A stretch of DNA of 64,000 nt, taken from contig JAGMVK010000008.1 of assembly GCA_020747065.1 (NCBI GenBank), positions 1,798,001 to 1,862,000 on the forward strand, written 5' to 3'. The translations under genes were made by a program, and so were the position numbers. Within the stretch, counting starts at the first letter, position 1. The number at the start of each line of letters is the position of its first letter. Shown here piece by piece: positions 27,022-38,790 of the stretch. Below the pieces are notes generated by a model that made no database searches, had not been told where the DNA came from, and was given only the letters and a program-made list of their open reading frames with translations. The stretch comes from Cadophora sp. MPI-SDFR-AT-0126. Its lineage: Eukaryota; Ascomycota; Leotiomycetes; Helotiales; Ploettnerulaceae.

Positions 27022-27183
27022 GTGGAGGAGGTCAGAGAGATTGCACATAGAGCTGTGCTAAATACTGGCGTGATTTCTATCCTCAATGATCTAAAGAATT
27101 TGGATTGCGAAGGTGAAGATACGGCATTGGTGGAGTATTTACAAGAGCAGGTTAAGACTTCGGGGATACTGGTGAGAGGATGA
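27022..27183 (+). other. Coding-like 54-codon fragment beside the transposon
   Basis: An open stretch from just after a TTAA to a TGA at 27181-27183 reads like the end of a soluble helical protein (HRAVLNTGVISILNDL; DTALVEYLQEQVKTSGI), with natural amphipathic spacing. A TAA sits immediately upstream in frame and there is no start codon. It may be the 3' end of a gene cut by the transposon, or chance. I do not recognise the family. Confidence 0.3.
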
Positions 27184-27504
27184 TAGAGTTTAGGAAACTT
27201 TGGGTTTGGAAAGACGTCTTTGTGACAATAGAACATACTCTACCTATATTTTCAAATAATAAATAGCGTAATATGAATATGAATACACGTAAAGGAAAAA
27301 TTCAGCGAGACAAGCAGCCAAAATTGAGCAAAACCTGGAAGGGGATGTGGTCACGTGCTGGTCACGTTTGAAATGTTTTGCTTTTCCACTGAAAATGCGA
27401 GGCTGGATGGCGAGGCTTCCGCTGGATCATGAACACTTTCCATTTCCACCCTGAAACCACCGCTTTCAATCTCAACCTAGAAAGAGGCGCCCCCAAACGA
27501 TAAA
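27184..27504. other. rex2 upstream region
   Basis: AT-rich then more GC-rich toward the gene; presumed promoter. A CACGTG-like CACGTGCT/GTCACGT pair occurs near 27351-27366. Confidence 0.4.
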
Positions 27505-28183
27505 ATGGCAGGTCTCAGTAACAGCCACCCGCTGGTATGGATTGATTGCGAAGTTCGTGCACTAAGCCACTCTGAATGGCATGCAGTTCGTTGACTTGGG
27601 TTCGGTAGATGACCGGGCTGGATATTGATAACGACGTTATTATCGAAATCTTCTGTATAATTACCAATGGAAATTTGGAAATGATCGACGAGAATGGATG
27701 GGGAGCAGTGATACACCAATCAAAGGAGACAATGGACAAGATGGTACCTACTTTATTTCCACTTTTAGACCTGGCGACCACTAAGCAACACAGGACGAAT
27801 GGTGCACCCGAACTCACGGAGAGAGCGGTCTGACAGCAGCAGTCCTTGCGTCGAAGACAACTCCAGAGCAAGCAGCCACTGACCTCCTCGAATATATCAA
27901 GAAATTTGTGCCGGAGCCCAAGCGCGCTCTCTTGTCTGGAAACTCAATACATGCAGACAAGGCGTTCCTCCGCCAAGAACCGTACAAGAAGGTCATCGAC
28001 CATCTTCACTACAGACTGTTCGATGTTAGCACTATGAAGGAGGCTTTGAAGCGTTGGGGGTCGTTGGACACTCTTCTGGGAGTTCCGAAGAAGAAGAATA
28101 CACATACTGCGAAAGAAGATATCCTGGAGAGTATTGCGGAGGCTAGATATTACAAGGAGGTTGTATTCCAGGGCAAGAAGTGA
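27505..28183 (+). CDS. rex2: Oligoribonuclease (DEDDh 3'-5' exoribonuclease, Rex2/REXO2 family)
   Basis: Degrades very short RNA oligonucleotides, in yeast and animals mainly in mitochondria. Exons 27505-27552 (16 codons), 27609-27743, 27794-28183; 190 aa. DEDDh residues are visible: WIDCEMTGLD across intron 1 (D and E), GNSIHADKAFL (second Asp region), YRLFDVSTMKE, and HTAKEDILESI (His and last Asp). No clear presequence is seen before MAGLSNSHPLVWIDCE, so an alternative upstream start for a mitochondrial form is possible. All introns are GT-AG. The acceptor of intron 1 (GGTAG) makes the next codon ATG, which could mislead gene finders into starting there and losing the catalytic D-x-E. Confidence 0.93.
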
Positions 28184-28772
28184 GTGAGTGAGGCGGGATG
28201 AGGAAGTGTTCGAGAGGTCCCTTCTCAGATGTCTCAAGCCACCCCTAACAGCACTCACTCATTGAATGGCCAGGTCGGGCCAAGCCATCAGAGCATTGCA
28301 TCCTTCAACGAATTGGATTTGCTTGAAGACGCATTCTACTTTCCCGATCACAGGTACCCATCCATGCATCCATCCTCCTCGTAGTGAAACAACGGAACGG
28401 AATTCAAGACTGGACTGGGTCGTCGTCGTCGTCGTCCATCGCCAATGCTGCTGTTATGTCTCGCTCCCCAAGTACTTCCTGACTGTTCTGCTGTTCTCGT
28501 CCAAATAATCGGGCTTTTATTTTCAATAGTGACTGATTGGTGGCTGCGAGACAGCGGAAAGAACCCCTGCCTCCCTTAGCCGTCCGGATTGGCTCAGTGA
28601 CGTTTATTGAACGCCCCCACGCCATGATTTGACTGCTCGCCGCCTTCTTCTACTGAACGACGCCAGAGCCATTTCCTTTTCTTCATAAATCCTCCTCTTC
28701 CTCCTGATCTTCTCAAAAGTCCCTAACCCTAACCCCTTCAATTATTCTCTGCATACTACCCCAAACGCAACT
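28184..28772. promoter_or_regulatory. rex2 / phosphoglucomutase intergenic region
   Basis: Presumed phosphoglucomutase promoter. Contains a GTC-repeat tract (about 28420-28436) and, near 28722-28737, two and a half copies of the telomere-like unit CCCTAA, a possible Tbf1/Rap1-type site by analogy only. Confidence 0.35.
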
Positions 28773-30593
28773 ATGAGTGTGCAAGAAGTCAGCTTCAAGC
28801 CCTTCACGGATCAGAAGCCTGGAACGTACGAAACAACCCCGCTATTTGCCCATAACCCCGCCTCATAGCTAACAGCTGAACAGATCAGGCCTGCGCAAAA
28901 AGGTCGTCGTCTTCCAACAACCTCACTACAGCGAATCCTTCGTTACTAGCATTCTGCTATCGATCCCAGAAGGTGTCCAGGGCAGCTTCTTGGTCATTGG
29001 TGGCGATGGACGATACTGGAATCCCGAGGTGGTGCAATTGATTGCAAAGATTGGAGCTGCCTATGGCGTGAAGAAGCTTCTGATCGGTCAAGGCGGTATC
29101 TTGAGTACACCTGCTGCTAGTCACATTATTCGCAAGCGCAAGGCTACTGGTGGTATCTTGTTGACTGCCAGTCACAATGTTGGAGGTAAGCTAGCTTCAT
29201 CTCTAGAGAATGGAGCTCTGCTAATGCGCCAACTAGGCCCTAAGAATGATTTCGGTATCAAGTATAACCTCGCGAATGGTGGACCAGCTCCCGAGTCTGT
29301 TACGAACAAGATCTTCTCAACCTCGAAGACCCTTACTTCATACAAGATCGCAGATATTCCAGATGTTGATATCAACGCCATTGGCACGAAGACGTATGGA
29401 CCACTGGAGGTGGAAATTATTGATTCTTGTGCGGATTATACCGAGATGCTGAAGAGCATCTTTGATTTCCCCTTGATCAAGAAATTCTTCGAGTCGCACA
29501 GCGATTTCAAGGTTCTCTTTGACGCTCTGAGTGGTGTCACAGGTCCATATGGCAAGGCCATTTTTGAGCAAGAATTTGGCTTGTCCAGCGCCAGCACTCA
29601 AAACTGCATTCCATCGCCAGACTTCAATGGCGGTCACCCAGATCCCAACCTTACCTATGCTCACTCGCTGGTCGAGGCTGTTGATAAGGGAAACATCCAC
29701 TTCGGAGCCGCTAGTGATGGAGATGGAGACCGTAACATGATTTACGGTGCTAATGCATTTGTCTCACCTGGAGATAGTTTAGCTATCATTGCTCACCACG
29801 CTCAACTCATTCCATACTTCAAGAAGCAAGGTGTCTATGGCTTAGCCCGCAGTATGCCAACTTCTGGAGCTGTTGATCTTGTTGCTAAGGCGCAAGGATT
29901 GAACTGTTACGAGGTCCCCACCGGCTGGAAATTTTTCTGCGCTCTATTCGACGCCGACAAACTTTCAATCTGCGGAGAAGAGTCTTTTGGTACTGGCAGT
30001 AACCACATCCGTGAGAAGGATGGTCTTTGGGCTGTTGTCGCCTGGTTGAATATCATCGCTGGTATTGGAGAGGCCAACCCAGAAATCACTCCAAGCATTT
30101 CTAAGATCCAGCATGATTTCTGGACCATTTATGGCCGCACTTTCTTCACAAGATACGATTACGAGAATGTTAGCAGCGAGGGCGCGGCTCAGGTAGTCAA
30201 GGATTTGACTGCGAAGATTGAGGATAAGTCGTTTATCGGCTCAAAGATTGGCGGTATGTGCTGCCTTGCATACTCGAGACTAAATGCTAACGAAACACAG
30301 ACCGTACAGTTGCCGATGCCGGTGACTTCTCTTATACCGATCTTGATGGCAGTGTCTCTCCCAACCAAGGTCTTTACGTCAAATTCTCTGACGGTTCTCG
30401 AATCGTCGTTCGTCTCTCTGGAACTGGCAGCTCGGGTGCTACGATTCGCTTGTACATTGAGAAGCATACCAGTGACTCCAAGACATATGGTCAGGATGCT
30501 CAGGACTTCTTGAAACCTGATATCCAATTCTCTACGGATCTATTGAAGTTCCAGGAGCACATTGGACGCACTGAGCCTGATGTCAAGACTTAA
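28773..30593 (+). CDS. pgm2: Phosphoglucomutase
   Basis: Interconverts glucose-1-phosphate and glucose-6-phosphate in the cytosol, feeding UDP-glucose, trehalose and glycogen. Exons 28773-28825, 28884-29185, 29237-30253, 30301-30593; 554 aa, standard. The four active-site loops are present: the phosphoserine loop (TASHN), the metal loop (SDGDGDRN), the sugar loop (CGEESFG) and the phosphate loop (RLSGTGSSGATIRLY). The serine loop reads TASHNVGG, where relatives I know have TASHNPGG. Intron 2 cuts directly through this loop (GGA G|GC). The last exon (FSYTDLDGSVSPNQGLYVKF ...) carries the C-terminal domain. Same strand as rex2, 589 bases apart. Confidence 0.96.
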
Positions 30594-31965
30594 ATTGCCA
30601 CATGCTGTAATTGTTTTTTTGGAGTGTATTGGAATCGAGAAGATGATGATATGAGAGCACGGTTGCCAATGTTCATATTTCGCCTAAAAATAAATAAGCA
30701 TTGATCCAAACAAATAATTGTTGAGCTATGTACGACAACATATATGTTGGCTCTCCATCGTCGGAAATCGAGTCTCATACCACATATATGTAGTTTGAAT
30801 GATCATCACAACACTCCTCCAGCACTTCATTACGATCCCAATCCCTCTCACCTCTCGCTCTAGATTCCTGAGGAAGCATGTCCTATATTGAACTCTCCCG
30901 CTTCATCGGCTTATTGTGCACAACCGCCATTGCAACAGCAGAAATTAAAACCAGCAATTTCCCATGGCCCTTCGACTATCAGGTGGAGTCGGTAGTTGAG
31001 TGGAAGTGTATGAAATATCTGGGCGATAGTAACGCAGTACAACGCTTCGTGGATCACGCCTGGCTTGAGGTCACCCAATTCACTCCCAAGATGACGCCAG
31101 GGTGCGCTCCACCAGCTACAAGAATCGTCCCTGCTATGTGCGCCACGGTTTTCATTGTTGCGTTTGGGAGTTTCGTTGTTCTTCACCGATGTTGTTGTTT
31201 CCAAGCCATTTCCTCGCTTCAATTACTCGACAAATCTGGGCCTTATCGAAACGAGACGAAAGAAAACGCATGCGTAACCGTAAGGATCGACTGAAGTGCT
31301 TCCATCATCGCTGATGCTGGTACGTGATATGGAGGTGAGACCTTCCCCGAGAAACAAGACACAGCGCTTTGTCGAGTTCAGGTTACAGCACCTCCTGTCT
31401 CCTGGAAGGGACGGACACTGTATCTGGTTGAGATCTAGGATCTAGCCTCCTGAGGTTTTGTAAGGAGAGACTCAACGAGCAGGAATTAAAGGTCGCGAAT
31501 TGCCCAGGTGCCTGTATCACTTTGGTCGCGGCCATCAGGTCACCCAATCCTGAAGCGAGCATATCTCCAGAATCTATGGTCTGCGCTCTTCTTAGTGGCA
31601 TTCTTTCATCGATATTTCCCGTTCCGGTCCTTTGTGAAAGAGGTTGTACCTATGTCCTGTGGCTTTTGATCTTTTATCTGCTATCGCAGAGCCGTCTGAT
31701 ATGGATATCTTATACCATTGGGTAGTTCATCACTACCCAATTGCCTCCTTTGGTTGCCTTCCGTACCTTGTCTTCCCTCGCTTTAATCATCGGAGTTTGT
31801 AGACCCATGTCGGCATCAATAGAAACGACTTGTAATGCTTGAGGAAAGCAGTAGTAATGTAATTAGTAATCATCAAACTATTCTACTAATACATCAAGCT
31901 TCATATTTGTAGTACATTTCCTGTGAAACCATCCGCTTGTGTCACCCTCTCCATGCACTTCAACC
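30594..31965. other. 1.4-kb convergent gap
   Basis: Between phosphoglucomutase and the cyanamide hydratase. The only sizable frame, 30878-31294 plus (138 codons), has one hydrophobic stretch but no family features, no introns and an overlapping antisense frame; I do not call it. Confidence 0.45.
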
Positions 31966-32744
31966 TCATGCATCATATGGGGCCATCAGTTGGTTGTTTT
32001 CAACCCCGCAAGGAAATTCATTCTCCCCAAGGTGAGTTGAATGTGCCCACGGCTTCAAAGAATTCTCTTTTCGAATTGTCTTCGCAAAGCAAGAACTCCA
32101 TTTCATTCTCGGAAACTCCGAAACCACATTTTGGATGGTCTCCTCGTGGACCAACTTTGGATTCAGTCCCATGTTATCAAAAATCGTGGCCAGCTGGATC
32201 AATCCTCCCAGTCTGGTGAGTGTCCCGGTATCTCCTAAGTCTTGGTGTCTAATGACTGCCTCTGCCACGTTCTCAGCCTGCTCGATCGGAGCGGAAAACT
32301 GCTTCAGAACGTCAAGCACAACTAGAGCGCCGTAAAATTCAAATGACATCAACGTAGCAGTAATGTTCTTGTCTGTCGTTCCGATATCATGAAGAAGGCA
32401 GGTGAGAAAATATGTCTCGTTGAAAGAAGGGGTCGACCAAGCTGGGAAAGCTTGGGTGAGGATGGCTTGTCCTTTTGTCTGCTGTTTAGAACCGCTTTAC
32501 CAGGCAATGCGGAGGAAGATTTACCATAATAGAAGACTCGCATGCTGTGATTGTATGTCTCGGTAGACAGCTCACGCTTCGCGAAGTCAAGGACTGCTTT
32601 TGCCAAAGGTGAATCTGGAAGCGAAATTGACGAGGTTGAGATTGGCTGTGCGGCTCGAGAAGATGCTTGTGATTGTTCAAGAAGGGTAGATAGCTTGCGC
32701 GGTACAGCAGTCCAACCGAAGTCTTCTATCGCTAGATTACTCAT
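31966..32744 (-). CDS. Cyanamide hydratase-like HD-domain protein (Ddi2 type)
   Basis: HD-fold metalloenzyme; characterised fungal relatives hydrate cyanamide to urea. Minus exons 32744-32525 and 32471-31966; 241 aa, normal for the family. Metal-binding signatures: YNHSMRVFYYG (first His), LLHDIGTTDKN (HD pair), EAVIRHQDLG (further His), and the family block LGGLIQLATIFDNMG. The start MSNLAIEDFGWTAVPRKLSTLL is typical. The intron (32524-32472) is GT-AG. A Zn2Cys6 regulator starts upstream on the same strand with about 0.66 kb between the two genes; a regulator-target link is possible but not shown. Confidence 0.9.
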
Positions 32745-33407
32745 TGTAACCGTGGCAAATTGAGATGTGGGTATAAGGAATATTCAATTCGTTCTTGGCT
32801 GTCATGGAGCTTCTTGGTGATGCGTTCGAAATATATAGACGAGAGGCAAACACCGATGTCTCAAACCCCGGGCTAGACTGTTCTTTCTTGGTAATTATCA
32901 ATCGTATTTTAAGTCGACGATGATTACTCGCAGCCATTCGTACTTTACATGTGGTGTGAACATTTCCTCGGCGGGGCAGCAGATCTCACCCAATTGATGT
33001 CATCAGTCAGCAGCGGATCGAGCCTGCTTACTACAGCTACATCCCCTAGGTCACATTCTCAGCTGACCATCATAAGTTGCACTACATTCAAGGAAGTCGG
33101 TGGGAACGTTCCGCTTGTGCTGGCTTAGGTTATCGCTGTATCAGATTGCTAAAACTGAGTATCTGCTCCGTTCGAGTCAAAAAGTGTACTTCGAGAGGTG
33201 ATCAGCACTCCTCACGCCAAAGCCAAGGTAAGAGAATCAGGAATACATACATTCTGGACCAAAGCACTGCTCGCAGTATGGAGCAAGGCTGCAGTCTTCA
33301 CGTCCAAGAAAAAGTGCCAGTGAAAGTAACTGGGTGAAGCGAGACTGAATGCACGCCCTGACATTAAGTCATGTATCTAGCTGCTGACTTGAATTGTCTC
33401 TGCGCCT
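32745..33407. promoter_or_regulatory. Gap between cyanamide hydratase and Zn2Cys6 regulator
   Basis: Presumed hydratase promoter plus 3' flank of the regulator. No clear paired CGG site that I would defend as a Zn2Cys6 target. Nothing coding seen. Confidence 0.4.
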
Positions 33408-35068
33408 CTAGCCTTGTTGTATGGCTTTCAGAATGCGTGGTGTTGTGTCCTCGTTAAGAAGATCGAGGTATCGCTCTGCGTTTCCACTTAGGGCTGCACT
33501 GTCTGGGCGGGGGTTGTGACATACTGCAACTCAGCCACCTTTCTCCTACAAGTAGCAAAAACTTTCTCAAAGTCCTCAGTCTTCTCAGTTCATCGTCAAG
33601 CGAGTCGCTACCCATGAGTAACCTCTCCGTGACTATCGCTGCGGCTTTGTATGCCAAGAAGGCGATGAAAGGTGGTAAAAGGTTAAAGTTGATCGATTGT
33701 GTGCCGTCAGTGAAAGGCTCAAATGCACTCGCTACGGCAGATACTGTGGACACAAGAGCTTGAGTGGCAACGTGATTGGCATTCTCGATTGAACTGGCTG
33801 TCGGTGCCATTTTGCTGCCATTTTCGAAAGCTAGGAGAAGAGCACTGTCTCATGATCAGCCTCGACAAATGCATTGCGGCGAATAGGAGCAGCTCACATG
33901 TTGCAAAGGCATAACGCTACATTGTAAAGGGGTAACTTGTCCCCAGTCTCTTCGAGTAAAATTGTCTGGAGATTGCTCAGTGTTTGAACGGTTAGTGTTA
34001 TTTCTTCGATGTTGAATCTCTCTTCGTAGGTGGGGCTATGCAACGTATTGTACACCTTGTCGAGCAAGTAAAACGATTCGGAAAATCTGGCAAGAGTAGA
34101 AGCTGGATTTAATCGGTCTTCTTCATGCCTTTGGCTCATGCATGCCGTCGCTTTGAGAAGACCACGAAAGAACGGAGTTCGAGGGCCAGTTATGGTCGGA
34201 TATGGCCCCGATTCAATGGCCACATATCCATTAAGACATTAGCTCAGGGGGCTCGAAGGTGCGAAGGTCCTTTACCTATCTAAAGCTTGTATTCCACACC
34301 AAGTAGACCCCAAGTTTTCCTGCCGCAAGTGGTCGTCTGCTGGGCGAGATATTGAGGCGATTGTGTCTGGATAGGCTTCGAGTGCCTCCGCAGCCCGGAC
34401 TGTCGTCCCAATCGAGATGTATGCTGCAGGGTAGAAGCCATGCCCGACTTCGAAGAGAGTTACCAGCAATCTTGACTGAACAATAATGACTGAGTTGATA
34501 CCAAGAGCCTCGGTTGATGCTAGGATGCTCTTAGTGTAGAGATATAGAGACTTGAAGTCGGATGTATCGAAATCAGCCTCCGATGTTGCCGGAGGCGGTG
34601 TTGCGAGCAACTCTATCGACAGACAGAGTAAAACGGTTTCGAGAGGGACTTCATCCCACGACGTCGGAGATCGAGTCCCCAGCCTAGATACAGATACAAC
34701 GGGGAACCATGGATCGATAGCTCGGCTGTAGGCTGAGAATATATCTTCCGGAGTACGCTTGCCAAGCCTGGCAATGATGGTGTCTCTGAGGTGAGTGGAC
34801 GTAAATGCCTGGGATAGAGGAAACAAAGACTCTGACCTTGGAGGTGACGAAGGAGCAGGGCTCGAAAGCGATCCATCGGGTAGCTCATACTTGCACTCTT
34901 GACGAAGCCTGGCGGCATCAGCATTGCCAGTCGTGTACAGACAGCTATGGTGGGTAGATACCTAGAGCAATTTCCACACTGCGGAACGGCCTTGTCGCAG
35001 CGCCTTTTCTGCGTGCTGCACCTTGTGCAAGCCTTTCTCGGAACAAATGATCGGTGTTGAGTGCTCAT
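33408..35068 (-). CDS. Zn2Cys6 fungal transcription factor (splice acceptor of intron 2 altered)
   Basis: The binuclear zinc cluster is split by intron 1: CTRCSTQKRRCDKAVPQCGNCS|RLRQECKY. The fungal-specific middle-homology region follows (IDPWFPVVS, WCGIQALDR), and the end is RRLRTLRKFLLLVGERWL then ERYLDLLNEDTTPR. Working exons: 35068-34962, 34908-34276, 34227-33898, 33814-33525, 33475-33408; 475 aa with frame preserved. Intron 2 (34275-34228) has a good donor (GTAAAG) and branch (GCTAAT) but ends in GG instead of AG; restoring ALDR to YVAIESG needs splicing exactly there. Intron 3 boundaries are my best guess. So either a non-canonical intron or a recently damaged gene. An in-frame upstream ATG (35236) would add an Arg-rich stretch. 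Confidence 0.75.
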
Positions 35069-36334
35069 CACTATCGTATCCTCATCTGTCAGCTTGATAA
35101 TAGGCGGGATTGAGTGTTGGGGGTTGTGGGTAAGTGAGGCCACCCATGAGAGGGATGTTGAGCGGCGAGCCGGCGGGAGAAGGGTGCGGGACCTCCGGGA
35201 TGGTCGGGATCGCGGGCGGGAAACCGTGTAATACATACAATACTATACATACTGCAACGTACTATAATACTGGAAGTCTGGGCTGGGCTGACTTCAGGTA
35301 GAGTGGCCAGAGATTATGAGTCATGGTAAATTATAGATCTTCCTGCGGAGCCATTTCACCACTTCGAAAGATGTTGTCTCATATTAGTTACCCTTGGGAC
35401 GATGGTAAGTACTTCAAGCAGTCATTTCATTTTCTTGCGTTTTAAATCCATTGAGACGCTTACGATACTTAGTCGCCTTTTTAGACAATCTGCCTACGCA
35501 AATTCTCTTTCTGGACTGTTGTTGCCGAAGCCGCAATTTTACATGGACGTTTTTTCTGGGTGGCTTGGGATGTCGGCGAACTACTTTCAGGACACTTTGT
35601 GAAGAATGTAGAGACCGATTTAATCTTCTCACTTTTAGTTTCGTGGGTATCTGAGAATACGTAGAGTCGGAGCTTACAGATGGGACAACATCTGGTCATT
35701 ACCAACTGAGTCCTCAAGTGCGATATACCAAAATAAACTTCCAGCTTAGACTTGAATAATCAAACAAAGCCAGCGGCGGTACCGAGGACTCTCATTTCTC
35801 AGTTTCTAGCAGCGTACAACGCCTCATACTCTCAAAGGAAGAGGCGTTGCTTATTAAAGCGCTCCACATCTGGATGATGGTGGTCAGGAACCCAACCCAC
35901 TAGGCCCGAAAATCCGTTGATGTGAAACACGACTGGTTGAACTTTGTTCTATCCTAGGGAGAGTAGACGTACTTGTTCGGTTATTCCTCCGGTTCTGATT
36001 GTATTTCTCTAGTACAGTACTTGAGAGCTTCGGATGAATGCGTTGTTGACTATCCGCGAGCGGGCGGCCGTGAAGCGAGCCCGATGTTCTCCGCTCAGTG
36101 TCCGCAACTCTCCCGCTTCTGATCAGCATCTTTCTTCCAGAAGCTTGCCGGCTTTTCAAGATGGTACACCCTACCGTCGAGTACAAAGTATTTAAATACG
36201 TGTTCCCCCACCACTCAAAGCATCATCCAATGTCTACAAGTATCTCCCAATCTTGATATTCCACGGAGTATTGAACACTTGAGACTCGGACCAAGTGCGA
36301 AGCTTGCAGTCCGACGGTACAGCAGGAATCTGTG
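35069..36334. promoter_or_regulatory. Divergent regulator / SDR intergenic region
   Basis: 1.27 kb between divergent genes. No frame with family features. Presumed shared promoter space. Confidence 0.45.
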
Positions 36335-37532
36335 ATGGCGAAAACATGGGATCCAATGACAGACATGCCCGATCTACACGGGAAGGTTGCTGTTGTAACA
36401 GGGGGAAAGTACGTTAACCAAAAGTGACGCTCTGTAAAGGTCAATCATAATTTGTGTACACGGGCTGATGCATTTCGCTATAAAGTAGCGGAATAGGTCT
36501 TTCTATGGTGAAGATTCTGGCTCTGCGAGGAGCGAAGGTGTACTTCACCGCGAGATCTGAGGAGAAGGCCGAAAAGGCACGAGCAGACCTTGAAGTCCAG
36601 AGTCCAGGACTGGACCAGGAAAATATCAAATGGCTAAAACTGGACGTTGCGGATCTCAGTAGCATCACCGCCGCTGCTGATGAGCTGAAGACCAAGGAGA
36701 GTAAGGTCCACATTTTAAGTATGTTCTCAAACTTCAACCTCGATCTCACATGAATGTCTAACCTCTAGTCAATAATGCCGGCATAGGCTCAGCGTCGACG
36801 GAATCATTTGGTCTTGGGTGGGAGATTCATATGACCGTGAAGTGAGCGAACTGCCTCCCTATGTCGAACTTGAACGTCGCTAAAGAATCCAGTTACATCG
36901 GACCCTTTGTGTTCACAAACAGGATTCTGCCTCTTCTCAAGAAGAGCTGTCACGACGAACAGGGCGCGGACGTGAGAATCATAATTGTTAGCTCCGTTGC
37001 TCACGCCAACATGCTACCCAGTAACTTCAAATTCCAATTCGATACTCCTCAAGCTCTGACAAAGCCCTTTCAATCATACCCATGGCAATGGCGTTTTGCT
37101 GGACGATTCATATTTGCCTTTGACATAATTCGCTACGCAGTATCCAAGGCTGCTGCTGTAATCTTTGCACAGGAGCTGCAGCGAAAGCTCAATGAACAGG
37201 GTCTTCCCATTTTATCATTATCTGTGCACCCAGGAGAGGTTGCGACACAGGGTGTCATGGCAGGCAACTACGCACCAGTGAGGGCCATGGCAAATTTGAC
37301 TTTCCTCACACCAGATCAAGGCACCGTCTCTCCTCTCTTTGCAGCTACTGCGATGGAGGTTCGCCGAAATTTCGAGAAGTACAAGGGGCAATTTCTCTTA
37401 CCAGGAGGCAAGATAGGGAAGCTGAATCCAATCACTGGAGACGACCGACAAGTGAAGGGATTATGGGAAAATACCACTAAAGAGGTGAATAAGCAGCTAC
37501 AGGCTCATGGCCATCAGTCTCTGCAAGCTTAG
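36335..37532 (+). CDS. Short-chain dehydrogenase/reductase
   Basis: NAD(P)-dependent SDR of the retinol-dehydrogenase/WWOX-like fungal group. Exons 36335-36408, 36486-36718, 36769-36841, 36893-37532; 339 aa. Motifs: cofactor loop TGGNSGIG across intron 1, NNAG across intron 2, catalytic Ser in VSSVAH, catalytic Y-x3-K in YAVSKAA, then VHPGEVAT. The spacer between NAG and Ser is split by intron 3 (short 51 nt). Between Ser and Tyr lies an insert of about 40 residues, usual in this subgroup. The substrate cannot be inferred. Divergent from the Zn2Cys6 regulator; with the cupin downstream it forms an accessory stretch. Confidence 0.9.
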
Positions 37533-38181
37533 TGAAGGACTTGTGAGCTGTCCTAACCGCATCTTGTTTTACATAGCCTTCATGCACTAGAAATCATCGT
37601 ATGTAAACAACCGATTGACCATTCTTTGATGGTATATCATCTTCTCTTTGGTAGTTCTATCGACCCATCGTGTTTTTTTGGGTTTCGATATCTGACTGAG
37701 AGTTCGCTTCACTACGCAAGAACATGATGTACTTGTACTCCACCTCACCCCGATTCAAACAGTCTCGAAGGATATTATGAGCAAGAGAGATACAGTCAAA
37801 TGATAAATTTCCTCAAATTGAAAACGGCATTTTTGAAAAGGACGTTCTGATGATACACTCTTGGCTGACCACCGTTTTCTTGAATTTACAGTGTACTTGT
37901 CAAGCGCAGGGCGCCGATGTCAGATTGATTAGATGTCCCCTCAACCTTTGACACCTTGAACAATTAAATACAAAGTAGCCACGCCTCAAATACCTACACA
38001 GTACACTTCTTGCTTTTTTAATCCTTTATCCATCTATTCGTCAGTCTCATTTTATTTTCCCGTTCTATTCCCGTTTCATCTTGGGAAACCATGCCAAGAA
38101 CGGTGCTAATGTGCAACACTAACAGTCAGAATCGTACAGTCCTCCTCTCAAAAGCGATTTAATAAAGGACGAATCAACACG
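37533..38181. other. SDR / cupin gap
   Basis: AT-rich sequence; holds the SDR 3' flank and a pyrimidine-rich cupin promoter (about 38000-38090). Nothing else seen. Confidence 0.5.
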
Positions 38182-38565
38182 ATGCAGGGCCAGCTATCGA
38201 TCCCGGCAGTCCTCTCCAAGATCACGGAGCACTACTCTCCCAATCTCGTCGCAACCGTTAACGAGGAGTATGATATCAAAGTAGCCCGAACGAAAGGCAG
38301 CTTTGTTTGGCACTCCCATCCGGACACAGACGAGTTCTTCTACATCTTCAGCGGATCGCTCACGATCGAAATCGAAGGAAAAGATGGCAGAGAAGACGTG
38401 GTGTTAGCTCGAGGAGATACTTTTACTGTTCCCAGGGGTGTGAGGCATCGACCCGTGGGGGACGCGGAAATTATGTTGATTGAGAGGGTTGGCGTATTGA
38501 ATACTGGCGATGCAGAGGCTTCAGAATTGACGCGAAAGGCGAGGGATGCGAGGACTCTTGCTTAA
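38182..38565 (+). CDS. Single-domain cupin protein
   Basis: 127 aa, intronless. Both cupin motifs are intact: motif 1 GSFVWHSHPDTDEFFYIFSG (His-x-His and Glu metal ligands) and motif 2 GDTFTVPRGVRHRPVG (second His). So it should bind a divalent metal in a beta-barrel; no extra domain, no signal peptide. Similar stand-alone cupins occur widely in fungi and bacteria without assigned reactions. The start has a purine at -3 and the N-terminus SIPAVLSKITEHYSPNLVATV looks complete. Confidence 0.88.
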   Translation: MQGQLSIPAVLSKITEHYSPNLVATVNEEYDIKVARTKGSFVWHSHPDTDEFFYIFSGSLTIEIEGKDGREDVVLARGDTFTVPRGVRHRPVGDAEIMLIERVGVLNTGDAEASELTRKARDARTLA

Positions 38566-38790
38566 GCAATAAAGTGTTGCGAGTGCTCTCAGGTGGATCG
38601 AGATGTTTTGTTTCAGTGGTTATGGAATGGCAGATGTGTTTAATTCTTAAGCACAACAGCCCCATGCGACGGACATGCTGGATCGTTTGTCTTGATTGTT
38701 TCTGAATGTTATGTAAATATTTTGCAACATACATTATCTAGTAACTCCGACCATACTCAGACCCACGTTCTTTATGGGCCAGGACTTCGC

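Noticed and set aside
27609..27833. Oligoribonuclease starting at MTGLDIDND
   Set aside because: This would lose the catalytic D-x-E; splicing from exon 27505-27552 restores WIDCEMTGLD.
28718..28740. Telomere-like CCCTAACCCTAACCCC tract
   Set aside because: Only two and a half units in a promoter; too short to call an interstitial telomere or chromosome end.
30878..31294. 138-codon plus-strand frame
   Set aside because: No family features, overlapped by an antisense frame of similar quality, and the codons past the single hydrophobic stretch look random.
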